Source: Nocardia jiangxiensis NBRC 101359
Lineage (GTDB): Bacteria; Actinomycetota; Actinomycetes; Mycobacteriales; Mycobacteriaceae
Direction of reading: 5' to 3'
NCBI RefSeq assembly: GCF_000308615.1
Contig: NZ_BAGB01000040.1
Span: 62,001-126,000 of the forward strand
DNA length: 64,000 bases
The notes beneath the pieces are model-generated. The model was not told the DNA's origin and ran no database searches. It worked only from the letters and a program-made list of their open reading frames with translations. The position numbers and the translations under genes are program-made. Positions 27,701 to 36,526 of the stretch are shown piece after piece. The number at the start of each line of letters is the position of its first letter. Position 1 is the first letter of the stretch.

Positions 27701-27715
27701 ACTACATTCTGTAGT
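27701..27715. promoter_or_regulatory. Dyad ACTACA-TTC-TGTAGT upstream of the AhpD-like gene
   Basis: Perfect 6-3-6 inverted repeat about 55 bases upstream of the minus-strand gene. Half-sites ACTACA/TGTAGT are like those of BlaI/MecI-family repressors, but no such gene is in the window. Confidence 0.4.
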
Positions 27716-27735
27716 AGTTATGGGGTGTGTCCGCC

Positions 27736-27768
27736 GCGGCCGCCGGTGTCGTGGTCACCGGCGGCCGC
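27736..27768. terminator. 13-bp GC hairpin next to the island's left repeat
   Basis: GCGGCCGCCGGTG and CACCGGCGGCCGC with a 7-base loop. It has no T-tract. It may insulate the island from the AhpD-like gene. Confidence 0.5.
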
Positions 27769-27845
27769 GTGTTCGGGTGTCATGCCGGGGCGCCGAACCA
27801 GCGGGTCAGGGCTTCGTGCAGGCCGGTGACACCGTCGGGCGCGGC

Positions 27846-27892
27846 CCGGGGTCGCCGTAGTATCGGCCGAATTTCGGGCGGATATGGCGTAG
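27846..27892 (+). repeat. 47-bp inverted repeat, left copy (3' end of FAD monooxygenase gene)
   Basis: Exact reverse complement of 36527-36573. Read on the plus strand it encodes GVAVVSAEFRADMA and a TAG stop, the last residues of the monooxygenase at 36527-38014, but an in-frame TGA just upstream shows that no more of that gene is here. It ends 7 bases from the stop of the integrase gene. It is interpreted as an attachment-site copy. Confidence 0.8.
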
Positions 27893-27899
27893 CTGCTGG

Positions 27900-28907
27900 T
27901 CAGTGGGTACGGGATGCGCCGGGGCCGATGAGGCTGGTGAGTTCGCGCATCGCTTGGGGAGAGGGTTTGAAGTAGCGGCGCAGGTTCTCGGCCTTGCGGT
28001 GCCGCGATTTGGCCATGAGTTCGAGCAGGCTCGCGCCGGATTCACCAAGGTGTGTCAGGCCGGAGTGGCGCAGTTCGTGCAGGTCCCATCCGGTTCCGGG
28101 CCCGTCGGTCGCGGTGGCGGCGTCGAGTAGATCGCGGGCCTGGTCGTAGGACAGCCGCGCGAGTCCGGTGTCGGGGCACAGGTCGCGGTCCGCGAGGTAT
28201 TTTCCGGGCCCGGGACGGCGGTGGGTCACGAATACCGGGCCACGGGTGCGGCCGCGGATCAATCGCGGTAGCAGCCGGGCGGTGCCGGCGTCCCAGTACA
28301 CGGCTTCCAGAACGTGTTCGTGGTGGGTGGCGCCGCGGCGGCGGGTGCGGGGTTTGGCGCCCTTGGATTTCACCCGGGCGCACCGGCCCGCCAGGTCGAG
28401 ATCCTCGATGTTGAGCTGGAGCAGTTCCTCTGCGCGAGCGCAGGTTTCATACAGCATTCGCCACAGCGTCTTCTCCCGCAGATGGATCTCGCGGCGGGAA
28501 ATGAGCCGGTCGATTGCGGTCCGCGAGCGCACTGGCGTCTCCGAATCCGGCGGCGTCGAGCGCGTGGCCGACGCCGGCACCTTCGGGGCGTCCCAGCCTT
28601 GCTCTCGGCACCAGGACAGCCATTTCGCGACCGCGGCGCGGCGCGCGTTCCAGGTATTGATCGCAGCGTGGCCCCAGAGGGATTCGAGGGCCGCGCCGAT
28701 CTCGTCGTCGGTGACCGAGTCCAGGGCTCGGCTGGGGCCGGGCAGTTCGCCGGGACCGCGGCCGTCGAGTTGGTCGACGGTCTTGACGACCGCGATGCCG
28801 TAGGCGCGGCGGGTGTTGCCGGGCCCGAGGGTGTCCAGGAACGCCTCAGCCGATCCGCGCAGAGTGCGGGGTGCGGCGGTGTGGATCCGGGTCACGGTCG
28901 CCGCCAT
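27900..28907 (-). CDS. Tyrosine recombinase (XerC/phage-integrase family)
   Basis: A 335-residue site-specific recombinase. The N-terminal SAM-like core-binding domain ([23 protein letters not shown]) is followed by the catalytic domain with Arg I in [23 protein letters not shown] (His-x-x-Arg, Arg II), a third His in [10 protein letters not shown], and the nucleophile Tyr in LRRYFKPS. All catalytic residues are present, so it may be active. ATG 28907 follows GAGGGAG. Its 3' end abuts the 47-bp repeat, the normal place of an integrase beside its att site, and three GATAAC boxes lie just upstream of its start. Confidence 0.9.
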   Translation of the reverse strand: MAATVTRIHTAAPRTLRGSAEAFLDTLGPGNTRRAYGIAVVKTVDQLDGRGPGELPGPSRALDSVTDDEIGAALESLWGHAAINTWNARRAAVAKWLSWCREQGWDAPKVPASATRSTPPDSETPVRSRTAIDRLISRREIHLREKTLWRMLYETCARAEELLQLNIEDLDLAGRCARVKSKGAKPRTRRRGATHHEHVLEAVYWDAGTARLLPRLIRGRTRGPVFVTHRRPGPGKYLADRDLCPDTGLARLSYDQARDLLDAATATDGPGTGWDLHELRHSGLTHLGESGASLLELMAKSRHRKAENLRRYFKPSPQAMRELTSLIGPGASRTH

Positions 28908-28928
28908 CGGGCTCCCTCTCCTGGCTTG

Positions 28929-29022
28929 CCCCGGATAACGGGGTCTCTTCGTGTCGCCGCCGCGGCGGTATCGCCGCCGGCCATCTCCGATGTTACCCCA
29001 GATAACAGCCCGTTATCCGGGG
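28929..29022. repeat. Three CCCC(G/A)GATAAC boxes upstream of the integrase
   Basis: CCCCGGATAACGGG at 28929-28942 and its exact complement CCCGTTATCCGGGG at 29009-29022 form a 14-bp inverted repeat. A third copy, CCCCAGATAAC at about 28997-29007, is in direct orientation to the first. They may be operators controlling the integrase or arm-type recombinase binding sites. Confidence 0.65.
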
Positions 29023-29063
29023 TATCCCTGCTATCGTTTGCTGGCTAGTCCCTGCCCAGGCGG

Positions 29064-29681
29064 TCACACGGTGTCGAGTGGTTGCGTGAGGACGTCGGAT
29101 CCGACGACTGCGCGGACCGCGTCGGGCAAGCGGCACCGCCGGGCGCGGGGAGGGCGTTGCCCTTGTTGCAGATACCGTTTGGCGAAGCTGAACGGCATGT
29201 CGACGATGGCCAGAACCAGCAAGTCGACATCGCTGCGGCGTGAGCGCCCCAGCAGCGCTTGGGCCAGTTCCACCATCAGATAGCTCGTTTCGCGTTCGGC
29301 GTCTCGGATCTGACCGAGTGTCTCCGCGGACAGGCGCAGGCTCAGCACGTCTTCGCGGGATAGGCGGTCCAGCAGCAAGACATCGTGGGGTTCGGCGACG
29401 CAATGATCGAACAGTGCCAATGCCAATTCGACGATGACCTCGATCGCCTGCGGGTCACTCGGCAGGGTCTGCGGCCACACCGCGTGGGTGCGGCGTACCG
29501 CGCGCAGCCATGCCTGGGCCAGCATCTCATCGACGGAGTCGAAGCGGTGGTAGATCGACCCGACCGGCGCACCGGCCTGTGCGGCGATCGCGGTGATCGT
29601 GGCCGCGCGTGGTCCGCGTTCCAGCACGACCTCACGAGCGGCGTCGAGCAGGGCATCGACGGAAAACAGCGTCCTGGCCAT
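29064..29681 (-). CDS. TetR-family regulator of the divergent oxidative operon
   Basis: A 205-residue TetR protein. Helix-turn-helix: LDAAREVVLERGPRAATIT and AGAPVGSIYHRFDSVDEML at residues about 10-55, then a helical ligand domain. The ATG at 29681 is chosen; 14 further upstream residues lack homology. It is divergent from the enoyl-CoA hydratase gene with only 63 bases between, containing the TCTAGA/TTTCTAGAAA dyads, so it probably represses that four-gene operon and itself. Confidence 0.82.
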   Translation of the reverse strand: MARTLFSVDALLDAAREVVLERGPRAATITAIAAQAGAPVGSIYHRFDSVDEMLAQAWLRAVRRTHAVWPQTLPSDPQAIEVIVELALALFDHCVAEPHDVLLLDRLSREDVLSLRLSAETLGQIRDAERETSYLMVELAQALLGRSRRSDVDLLVLAIVDMPFSFAKRYLQQGQRPPRARRCRLPDAVRAVVGSDVLTQPLDTV

Positions 29682-29723
29682 GCCCCGAAGTATCGCAGAC
29701 GCCGTGGGTTGCGCGGCCGCCAC

Positions 29724-29745
29724 TCTAGAGGATATTTTCTAGAAA
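29724..29745. promoter_or_regulatory. TCTAGA repeats between TetR and hydratase genes
   Basis: TCTAGA (29724-29729) and the 10-bp palindrome TTTCTAGAAA (29736-29745) are spaced about one helical turn. The second touches the hydratase start codon. Likely operator of the adjacent TetR protein. Confidence 0.5.
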
Positions 29746-30437
29746 TGAATTTCGTGCAACCGGCGGTGACATCTATTCCGACGCTGTCTCGACTCGATGG
29801 CGTCGATGTCCTCGACCTCGGAGCCGGCGAGAACGTGATCAACCCGGACTGGCTCGATGCCGTCGAAGCTCACCTCGACGGCGTCGCTGCCCAGACCGGG
29901 CCACGCGCGCTGGTGACCAAGGCCAGCGGCAAGTTCTGGTCCAATGGGCTGGACCTGCAGTGGCTGATGGCCCACGGTGAGCAGATCCCGGCGTTCAGCG
30001 CGCGCGTGCAGGCGCTGTTCGCGCGGATTCTGACGCTGGATGTGCCGACCGTGGCAGCTGTTCAGGGCCATGTTTTCGGGGCGGCGGCGATGCTGGCACT
30101 GGCGCACGATCAGCGAGTGATGCGCGAAGACCGCGGCTACCTCTGCTTCCCCGAGATCGATATCGAGATCCCGTTCACCGAAGGGATGTGCGATCTGATC
30201 ACCGCGAAGCTGACCCCGGCGGCGGCACACGAGTCGATGACCACTGCGCGTCGTTACGGCGGCCGCGAGGCGGTGGCCTCAGGGCTGGTCGATGCCGCCG
30301 TGGCGGAGTCGCAGGTGCTCGACGAGGCGCTGGCGCGTGCGCGAGCGCTCGCACCGAAGGCAGGCGCGACCTTGGGCTTGATCAAGAGCAGGCTCTACCG
30401 GCACGCGGCGACAACGCTGCGGGAGACAGGCGCGTGA
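29745..30437 (+). CDS. Enoyl-CoA hydratase/isomerase family protein
   Basis: A 230-residue crotonase-fold protein, slightly short for the family (about 255). Seen: ALVTKASGKFWSNGLDLQWL (the first oxyanion-hole strand), VQGHVFGAAAMLALAHDQRVM (second oxyanion segment) and CFPEIDIEIPF. It is more like delta3,delta2-enoyl-CoA isomerases than the hydratase with two catalytic Glu. The start ATG at 29745 is embedded in the operator and has no close ribosome site, so the transcript may be leaderless. Its stop overlaps the next gene (GTGA). Confidence 0.75.
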   Translation: MNFVQPAVTSIPTLSRLDGVDVLDLGAGENVINPDWLDAVEAHLDGVAAQTGPRALVTKASGKFWSNGLDLQWLMAHGEQIPAFSARVQALFARILTLDVPTVAAVQGHVFGAAAMLALAHDQRVMREDRGYLCFPEIDIEIPFTEGMCDLITAKLTPAAAHESMTTARRYGGREAVASGLVDAAVAESQVLDEALARARALAPKAGATLGLIKSRLYRHAATTLRETGA

Positions 30438-31333
30438 GCATGGAGCACACATTGCTCGCCTCCGACGGGGTGCGCCTGGCGGTGTGCGAGCGCGGCAACC
30501 CGGCCTCGCCGACGCTGCTGTGTGTGCACGGATTTCCCGACGACCACAGTGTGTGGGACGGGTTGGCCGGAGAACTCGACTCCGAGTTCCACGTGGTGAG
30601 CTTCGATGTGCGCGGCTCGGGTGCCTCCCAAGCGCCGCCCCGTATCGGCGACTACCGGCTCGACCAGCTCGCCGACGATATCGGCCGCATCATCGACGCA
30701 TTCGCTGGGGGCAAACCAGTGCATCTGGTCGGCCACGACTGGGGCTCGGCGCAAGCCTGGCACACCGCCACCGGAGCTTCCCAGCACAAGATCGCCTCGC
30801 TGACATCGATCTCGGGGCCGTGCCTGGACCATATTCCGTTCTGGATCGGTGATCGGCTCGCGGCCGGGCCGCAGGGGTGGCGAGAGGTGCTGGCGATGTG
30901 GAAGTCCCCGCTGTACATGGGGTTCTTCCAGATTCCCTGGCTGGCACCGCTGATGTGCCGCCTCGGTGTCGTCGACACCGTGATCGGGCTGGCCGAGCGC
31001 GCCGAAACGGGAAACCGTCCAGCGGGGATGCCGCGTCACCGCGCCCGCGTCAACCGGGCCGGCCTCAAGATCTACACGGCCAACCTCGGGCCGCGGCTGC
31101 TGCGCCCACAGCGCCGTCACACCGAGGTCCCGGTGCAGGTGCTAGCGCCCCGCTCGGACCTGTTCATCACCGCTGCCAGCCAGGTCGATGTCGCACGCTG
31201 GGCGGCGAACTCCCGAATCCGGTCGGTCGAGGGCGGGCACTGGGCCCCGGCGTTCCGCCCCCGCGAGATCGCCGCCCATGTACGCGAATTCGCTCACCAA
31301 CACACCACCACCGAGAAGAAGGGACCGAAATGA
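30434..31333 (+). CDS. Alpha/beta hydrolase, EphD-type epoxide hydrolase domain
   Basis: A 299-residue hydrolase. Seen: HGFPDDHSVWDGL near 25, VGHDWGSAQAW with Asp as the likely nucleophile (about residue 98), SLTSISGPCLDH, and a C-terminal GGHWAP with the catalytic His. The pattern matches the N-terminal hydrolase half of mycobacterial EphD, but the C-terminal short-chain dehydrogenase half of EphD is absent. Expected reaction: hydrolysis of an epoxide or similar lipid-derived substrate. Translationally coupled at both ends (GTGA upstream, ATGA downstream). Confidence 0.8.
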   Translation: MSMEHTLLASDGVRLAVCERGNPASPTLLCVHGFPDDHSVWDGLAGELDSEFHVVSFDVRGSGASQAPPRIGDYRLDQLADDIGRIIDAFAGGKPVHLVGHDWGSAQAWHTATGASQHKIASLTSISGPCLDHIPFWIGDRLAAGPQGWREVLAMWKSPLYMGFFQIPWLAPLMCRLGVVDTVIGLAERAETGNRPAGMPRHRARVNRAGLKIYTANLGPRLLRPQRRHTEVPVQVLAPRSDLFITAASQVDVARWAANSRIRSVEGGHWAPAFRPREIAAHVREFAHQHTTTEKKGPK

Positions 31334-32208
31334 CGACCTCGATCACCGATGCCGACAAGGTCGCTCTGACCGCCCGCAATGTGAGCTGGGACTGGACCGG
31401 GCTACCGATGCACTACGTCGACGCCAACGCCTTCGTCACCCACTATTGCAACGGCATGAACATGCTGTTGCCCGAGGGCGAGGTGTTCTTCGTCGACGTG
31501 TTCAGCAAAGCACTGCCGTTGATCGTCGACGACGCTGTGCGTGAAGACGTGATCGGATTCATCGGCCAGGAGGCCACGCACTCGAGTTCGCATCAGTCTC
31601 TGCTGGACTACCTGCAGGGCCAGGGCTTGGTCGTCGCGCCCTACATCGACCAGATCCAATGGTTCTTCCGCCGCCTATTCGGTGACCGCGATTTCACCGG
31701 CCCGCGCGCGCAGGCCTGGCTACTCGAGCGGGTGGCCATCGTCGCCGCGCTGGAACACTTCACCTCCTACCTGGGCAACTGGGGTCTCAACGCCCGCGGC
31801 TGGGACCACACGATCGAACCCCGGGTGCTGGACCTGTTTCGCTGGCACCTCGCCGAGGAGGTCGAACACCGCCACGTCGCCTTCGACCTCTACACCCACC
31901 TCGACGGCCGCTACTGGCGGCGGGTGCGTGCCTGGCTGATGGCGGCACCGACGCTGGCGATCCTGTGGGTCCGCGGCATCCGCTACCTGATGTCGGTGGA
32001 TCCCGAACTCGCCGACGCCGAGCGCCGCATCCGGTTTCGCGATGTGCGGGCAGCGTGGCGACGCGGGCTCATGCCCAGCCCGGCAAGCCTGACCGCGATG
32101 TTCTTCGCATACTTCCGCCCCTCCTACCACCCCTCCAAATACGGCTCGACCAGCCAAGCCGTGGCCTACCTCGCATCCTCGCCCGCCGCGCGCGCCGCAG
32201 CCCACTGA
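31330..32208 (+). CDS. Metal-dependent hydrolase (PF10118-type, ferritin-like di-iron fold)
   Basis: A 292-residue, mostly helical protein with metal-binding pairs visible: IGQEATHSSSHQSL (E-x-x-H), ALEHFTSYLGN, and LAEEVEHRHVAFD (E-E-x-x-H). These are the marks of the family annotated as predicted metal-dependent hydrolase, whose true activity is uncertain and may be oxidative. Coupling to a phthalate-dioxygenase-reductase-type protein downstream suggests an oxygen-activating di-iron enzyme receiving electrons from it; this is inference. Confidence 0.75.
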   Translation: MTTSITDADKVALTARNVSWDWTGLPMHYVDANAFVTHYCNGMNMLLPEGEVFFVDVFSKALPLIVDDAVREDVIGFIGQEATHSSSHQSLLDYLQGQGLVVAPYIDQIQWFFRRLFGDRDFTGPRAQAWLLERVAIVAALEHFTSYLGNWGLNARGWDHTIEPRVLDLFRWHLAEEVEHRHVAFDLYTHLDGRYWRRVRAWLMAAPTLAILWVRGIRYLMSVDPELADAERRIRFRDVRAAWRRGLMPSPASLTAMFFAYFRPSYHPSKYGSTSQAVAYLASSPAARAAAH

Positions 32209-32223
32209 ACACCGGAGCCCACC

Positions 32224-33306
32224 GTGTCCTCACCAACACCTACCGCGGTCCCGGCGTCGCTGACCCGCCCCGGCAAACCGGACCGTTTGATGTCGGCCTA
32301 CCGCATTGCCACCCGTCCCTTCGCCGCGATCGTCGCCCGCACCCGGACCCCCGCACCCCAGCCCGTCGATCGTGACCTCGCACTCGTCGTCGCCGAGACC
32401 GCCCAAGTGGCCGACGACGTGGTCAGTTTGCACCTGGAATCAGCCGACGGCTCCCCGCTGCCGCAATGGCATCCCGGCGCGCACCTGGACCTGGTGCTGC
32501 CCTCGGGCAGGCAGCGCCAGTACTCGCTGTGCGGCTATCCCGGCGACCACAGCAGCTACCGGATCGCCGTGCGCCGCATCGCCGATGGTGGCGGCGCGTC
32601 CATCGAAATCCACGACAAGATCACCGCCGGCACCGCCCTGACCGCGCGGGGGCCCCGCAACGGGTTCCCTTTCGCCTACCCCCACCTCGCCCGCGCCAAC
32701 ATCTCCCGCGTCACGTTCATCGCCGCCGGGATCGGTATCACCGCGATCCTGCCGATGGTGGTCGCCGCCGCCGCAGCCGGAGTCGACTGGCGGTTGACCT
32801 ACCTCGGCCGAGACGAAGACACCATGGCCTTCCTCGACGAAATCACCGGATTGGACCAGCAGCGGGTCCGCATCCACACCGGCACCAGACTCACCCCCGA
32901 AGACCTGCTCACCGGCATCGACGCGCGCACCTCGGTGTACTTCTGCGGGCCCCCAGCTCTGCTGACCGACCTGCGCACAGCCGTCGATCGACGCGCCACC
33001 GCAGGCTTTCATTTCGAACGATTCTCACCACCACCGGTGGTCGCCGGACACCCATTCCAGCTACACCTGCACCGCGCACGCCAAACAATCGCTGTGAGAC
33101 CCGACGAGTCGGCGCTCGCCGCCGTCCGCGACGCACGGCCCGAAGTGGCCTACTCCTGCCAGCAGGGATTCTGCGGGACCTGCCGCGTCCGAGTGCTCTC
33201 GGGTGACATCGACCGCCACGGACATTCGAACTTCGGAAACGACCCCGACTCGATGCTGATCTGTGTCGACCGCGCCACAACCGAACACCTCACCATCGAC
33301 CTCTGA
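32224..33306 (+). CDS. PDR/VanB-family oxidoreductase with C-terminal 2Fe-2S domain
   Basis: A 360-residue reductase. Seen: flavin-binding RQYSLCGYPGD, AAGIGITAILPMV (NAD-binding), YFCGPPALL, and a C-terminal ferredoxin SCQQGFCGTCRVRVLSG. It transfers electrons from NAD(P)H through FMN and 2Fe-2S, presumably to the di-iron-like protein encoded 15 bases upstream. GGAG precedes the GTG at 32224. It is the last intact gene of the TetR-controlled operon; the DNA after its stop is cut 88 bases later by the Tn3-type end. Confidence 0.85.
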   Translation: MSSPTPTAVPASLTRPGKPDRLMSAYRIATRPFAAIVARTRTPAPQPVDRDLALVVAETAQVADDVVSLHLESADGSPLPQWHPGAHLDLVLPSGRQRQYSLCGYPGDHSSYRIAVRRIADGGGASIEIHDKITAGTALTARGPRNGFPFAYPHLARANISRVTFIAAGIGITAILPMVVAAAAAGVDWRLTYLGRDEDTMAFLDEITGLDQQRVRIHTGTRLTPEDLLTGIDARTSVYFCGPPALLTDLRTAVDRRATAGFHFERFSPPPVVAGHPFQLHLHRARQTIAVRPDESALAAVRDARPEVAYSCQQGFCGTCRVRVLSGDIDRHGHSNFGNDPDSMLICVDRATTEHLTIDL

Positions 33307-33393
33307 CAATTCAGCGACCGATCCGCGCACCGACCTGACCCCCAACACCACGGCCGCCGAGACCTCCGACCACGAGTACATGCGGGCCGTCCT

Positions 33394-33431
33394 GGGGATA
33401 ACCGTCTCAGAACAGGGTGTCGCGCACCCGC
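33394..33431. mobile_element. Terminal inverted-repeat end of a Tn3-family element
   Basis: GGGGATAACCGTCTCAGAAC followed by AGGGTGTCGCGCACCCGC. The core CGTCTCAGAA after GGGG matches the type of end I know from Tn21-like elements. It overlaps the transposase stop at 33407, the usual tnpA-end position. No complementary end could be found between 36428 and 38000. Confidence 0.6.
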
Positions 33432-36427
33432 AGCGGCCGGTACCCGGTGGGGCCGAGTTGGGCGAGTTCGCCCTCGATGTCGCCCTCGATCGCGCCGAAG
33501 AAGTTGATGTTGGCGCTGTGCGCCGGAGAGATGTGGGCCAGGACCTCGTCGTCGATACGCTGCCCGGACCGGCGCATCTGCTCGACGGCAAGCCCGTAGT
33601 ACTCAGTGGTCCAAGCGATTACCGCGTTCGTGGCCAGGGTCAGGCACCAGGTTTGCTCGGTCTGGTCTTCGAGCTGGCGGGCACGGATCGTGCCCTCGTG
33701 CGCATACAGCAGGTCCCGCCGCAGAGCGTGCAGGGATTCACCCTTGTTGAGCTGGCGTGATATCTTGCGCCGATAGTTCGGATCTGACAAGTAACGGGCA
33801 GCGTAGACGGTGCGCCGCAGGGCCCCGTACTCCTCGAGCGCGGTGGCCAGGGTGTTCTGCCGCCCGGAGGCGGACAGCTTGCCGACCAGCAGCGACGCGG
33901 TGGCGTGCCCGAACTTCAGCGACCCCGCCAACCGCAGCAGATCATCCCGATGCTCGGCGATCAACTCGAGGTTCGCACGCCGCGTCATCAACGGTCCGGC
34001 GTGCGGAAACCGGGCCTCGGTCTCACGGCGGGGTCCTGGCCGGTACAGGGTGATCTTGCCCAGGTCCCGGATCCGGGGCGAGAGCTGCAACCCGAGCAGG
34101 TCGAACAACCCGAAGTTCACCAGGGTCACCCCATGGGTGTCTGTCGCGTGTTCGGTGATCGGCAGATCCGTTGCGTTGCCGAGGATTTCGTCCAGCACGT
34201 AGTGCGCTTCGCGTTTGGTGGCGACGATGATCTTCGTACCGTAGGTGGCGTGCTGATCGGTGACGTGGGTGTAGGTCGACAGCACCCGGCCGCCGTGGAT
34301 GACCATCTCCCGGGCCGAAGTCGACTTGCCGCGCACCGGGAACCGCTGCCCGTCGCTCGAGGACAGCGTGCCCGCACCGAACACCGCGGTCAGCGGCAGC
34401 CGCTGGTGGTAGTCGATGATCGCCAGGTTCGCCGCACGCAGCGTCTCCTCGCGCACATACCATTCCGCCGTCCAGGCCAGGATGTCGTAAGAGATGCCGC
34501 ACGCCTCCGCCATCCGCGTCAGCCCCAGGTTCGTCGAATACGCCAGCAGCACCGCGATGAGGTTGCGTTTCAACTCCGGGGTGTGGGTCTGCTTGCCCGA
34601 GGCGTGGGTGAAACAGTCCAGGTAGCCGGTGCGTTTGTCCAACTCGATCAGCAGCGACACGATCGGCGCGAACGGCAGCATCTCGGTCAGCTCCGCCTTG
34701 AGCGAAACAGCCTCCGCGGGCACGTCTTCGGCGGTCAACGGCGAGATCACCAGATCCCCGGCCTCGTCCACGCGCACCGGCCCGTCCCCGCCAGCCAGTA
34801 CCGCCTCCAGCTCACCGACCGCCTCGTGCAACTCGTCGGTCACCACGGCCAGGGCTTCGCCGGGATCGGCGGGTTTGCCGACCAGTCGGCAGAACTCGGC
34901 CCGCTGCGGCGTCCATTGCTCGGCGGTGAGCAGGTACGCGGCCGGATCGGCGTAGCGGCGCGAGCCCGGCACGTACACATCCCCGCTGCGCAGCCCATCC
35001 CGCAACCCCAACAGCACGCACAACTCCCAGTAGTGCCGGTACGCGGTGACACTGCCCGATTTCCGGGCCTCCTCGAGGTAGCCGCGCCACTTGGTCGGCA
35101 CGAACCCGTCCGGCGCCCCGTCGAACACCTTGCGGCGCCCGGTGGCGTTCAGCTCGCGCAGCATGTCCACCGCGATCAGCAGCTCGGTCGCCGCGGTGCC
35201 GCCGGCGAACCGCACCGCGGACAACACCGCCGGGGTGAACTGCCGCAGATAGTTGTACGACATATCCAGCGCGGCCAGATGCCCGTGATCACGCGGAAGA
35301 CGGGGCTTGGCCTGAGCGATCGCCGCCCGCAACCGATCCCACCCAATCCTCTCGCCGCGGATCAAGCCGCCGATCTCCTCATCGCCGATCTGCGGATCGG
35401 TGACGATAGCCAGCAACTCGTCCAGCAAAGCCCGCCGGTCCTCACCGGATTTGCCGCGCTCGGCCAGCTGCTGCTGCATACGCCGCTCGGCCTGGCCGAA
35501 CTTCGCCGAGATCGCCTGGTCGAACAGCGCCACCACCTCGTCGAGCACGTCGGCAGCCGATTGCGCCAGCACCGTCAGCAGGATCGGGTAGCGGCGCTGC
35601 GGCTCTCGACGTTCGAGGGCCTGCGGGGTCAGGCGGCGGCCCATCGTGGCCAGGAACCGGCCTCGTTCGGCGGGCAGCACCGACATATCGAGGCGGTCCG
35701 CGCCCATCCCGCGCAGGAACCCCAGTTTGTCGACCTCGGCTTTCACCGCCTGCGCGGACGCTTCCACCGGGCCGGTCGACAGCCACCGCAACCGCGATAC
35801 CCCGAGCGAGGGATCGGTGACCAGCAACGCGTCCAACTCCGTGCACCGTTCGGGGGTGAACTCGTGCGCGAGCCGATCATAGGTCTCGGTCTGAGCCTGG
35901 TGGCGGGCGTGTGCCACGCGTTCCACCACCGTGACCGGTCCCGGGCGGATCACCCGCGCCGAGATCAGATACTCGCAGCCCAGCCGGAACAGCAGCGTCG
36001 GGGAATCGTGCTCCATCGCCCGCGCCAGCAGGAACTCGTCCAGCTCCTTCGACTCCAGCAGCCCGGCCGACCGCCAGCCCAGATACTGAGCGGCCAGCCG
36101 CACATGCTCGGTGCGGGTCTTGGCGCGCTTGCCGTACGAGCCGATCTGGACCGGATCCACCCCAAGCTGCTCGGCGAGCCGGGCCACCGCCACCGGCGGC
36201 GCCGTGGTCAACCGGTCCGGCACGAACCCCAGCCACGGCAGAGTGCACAACGCGATCGCCAGCCCCAACCGGTCCGCTGGACCCCGGCCACGGCCTGGAT
36301 CCACGAACGCCAGATCAGCAGGGGTCAGCGTGAAGAACCGGAACAACTCCTCGCGGCTGATCTCTGGAAACCCCCGCAGACGCTCCAGCTCCTCGTCCGC
36401 GAACACCCGCGTCGCCACGAACCCCAA
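33407..36427 (-). CDS. tnpA: Tn3-family transposase
   Basis: A full-length 1006-residue Tn3-family DDE transposase. Seen: an N-terminal DUF4158-like region (GFPEISREELFRFFTLTPAD), YLAGLD-equivalent region DMLRELNATGRRKV, the DDE part with SSSDGQRFPV (first Asp), STYTHVTDQHATYG (second Asp), and the C-terminal helix with TLATALEEYGALRRTVY (Glu), followed by WNAVIAWTTEYY-like text. Nothing indicates a frameshift. No resolvase gene accompanies it and only one terminal repeat is recognisable, so mobility is doubtful unless helped in trans. Confidence 0.93.
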   Translation of the reverse strand: MGFVATRVFADEELERLRGFPEISREELFRFFTLTPADLAFVDPGRGRGPADRLGLAIALCTLPWLGFVPDRLTTAPPVAVARLAEQLGVDPVQIGSYGKRAKTRTEHVRLAAQYLGWRSAGLLESKELDEFLLARAMEHDSPTLLFRLGCEYLISARVIRPGPVTVVERVAHARHQAQTETYDRLAHEFTPERCTELDALLVTDPSLGVSRLRWLSTGPVEASAQAVKAEVDKLGFLRGMGADRLDMSVLPAERGRFLATMGRRLTPQALERREPQRRYPILLTVLAQSAADVLDEVVALFDQAISAKFGQAERRMQQQLAERGKSGEDRRALLDELLAIVTDPQIGDEEIGGLIRGERIGWDRLRAAIAQAKPRLPRDHGHLAALDMSYNYLRQFTPAVLSAVRFAGGTAATELLIAVDMLRELNATGRRKVFDGAPDGFVPTKWRGYLEEARKSGSVTAYRHYWELCVLLGLRDGLRSGDVYVPGSRRYADPAAYLLTAEQWTPQRAEFCRLVGKPADPGEALAVVTDELHEAVGELEAVLAGGDGPVRVDEAGDLVISPLTAEDVPAEAVSLKAELTEMLPFAPIVSLLIELDKRTGYLDCFTHASGKQTHTPELKRNLIAVLLAYSTNLGLTRMAEACGISYDILAWTAEWYVREETLRAANLAIIDYHQRLPLTAVFGAGTLSSSDGQRFPVRGKSTSAREMVIHGGRVLSTYTHVTDQHATYGTKIIVATKREAHYVLDEILGNATDLPITEHATDTHGVTLVNFGLFDLLGLQLSPRIRDLGKITLYRPGPRRETEARFPHAGPLMTRRANLELIAEHRDDLLRLAGSLKFGHATASLLVGKLSASGRQNTLATALEEYGALRRTVYAARYLSDPNYRRKISRQLNKGESLHALRRDLLYAHEGTIRARQLEDQTEQTWCLTLATNAVIAWTTEYYGLAVEQMRRSGQRIDDEVLAHISPAHSANINFFGAIEGDIEGELAQLGPTGYRPLRVRDTLF

Positions 36428-36526
36428 CCTCCACCACGCCGCCGATCAACCCTCATCGGCAGCCAAGCCAAGCACCAACCACCCCACCCTGCATCTCGAA
36501 CGCGAAAACCCTTCTCTACCAGCCCA

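Noticed and set aside
27721..27845. More of the FAD monooxygenase coding sequence left of the 47-bp repeat
   Set aside because: In the matching frame a TGA occurs 21 bases before the repeat and the translation shows no similarity; only 47 bases are duplicated.
36428..36526. Second terminal repeat for the Tn3-type transposase
   Set aside because: I looked here and on to about 38000 for a complement of GGGGATAACCGTCTCAG and found none.
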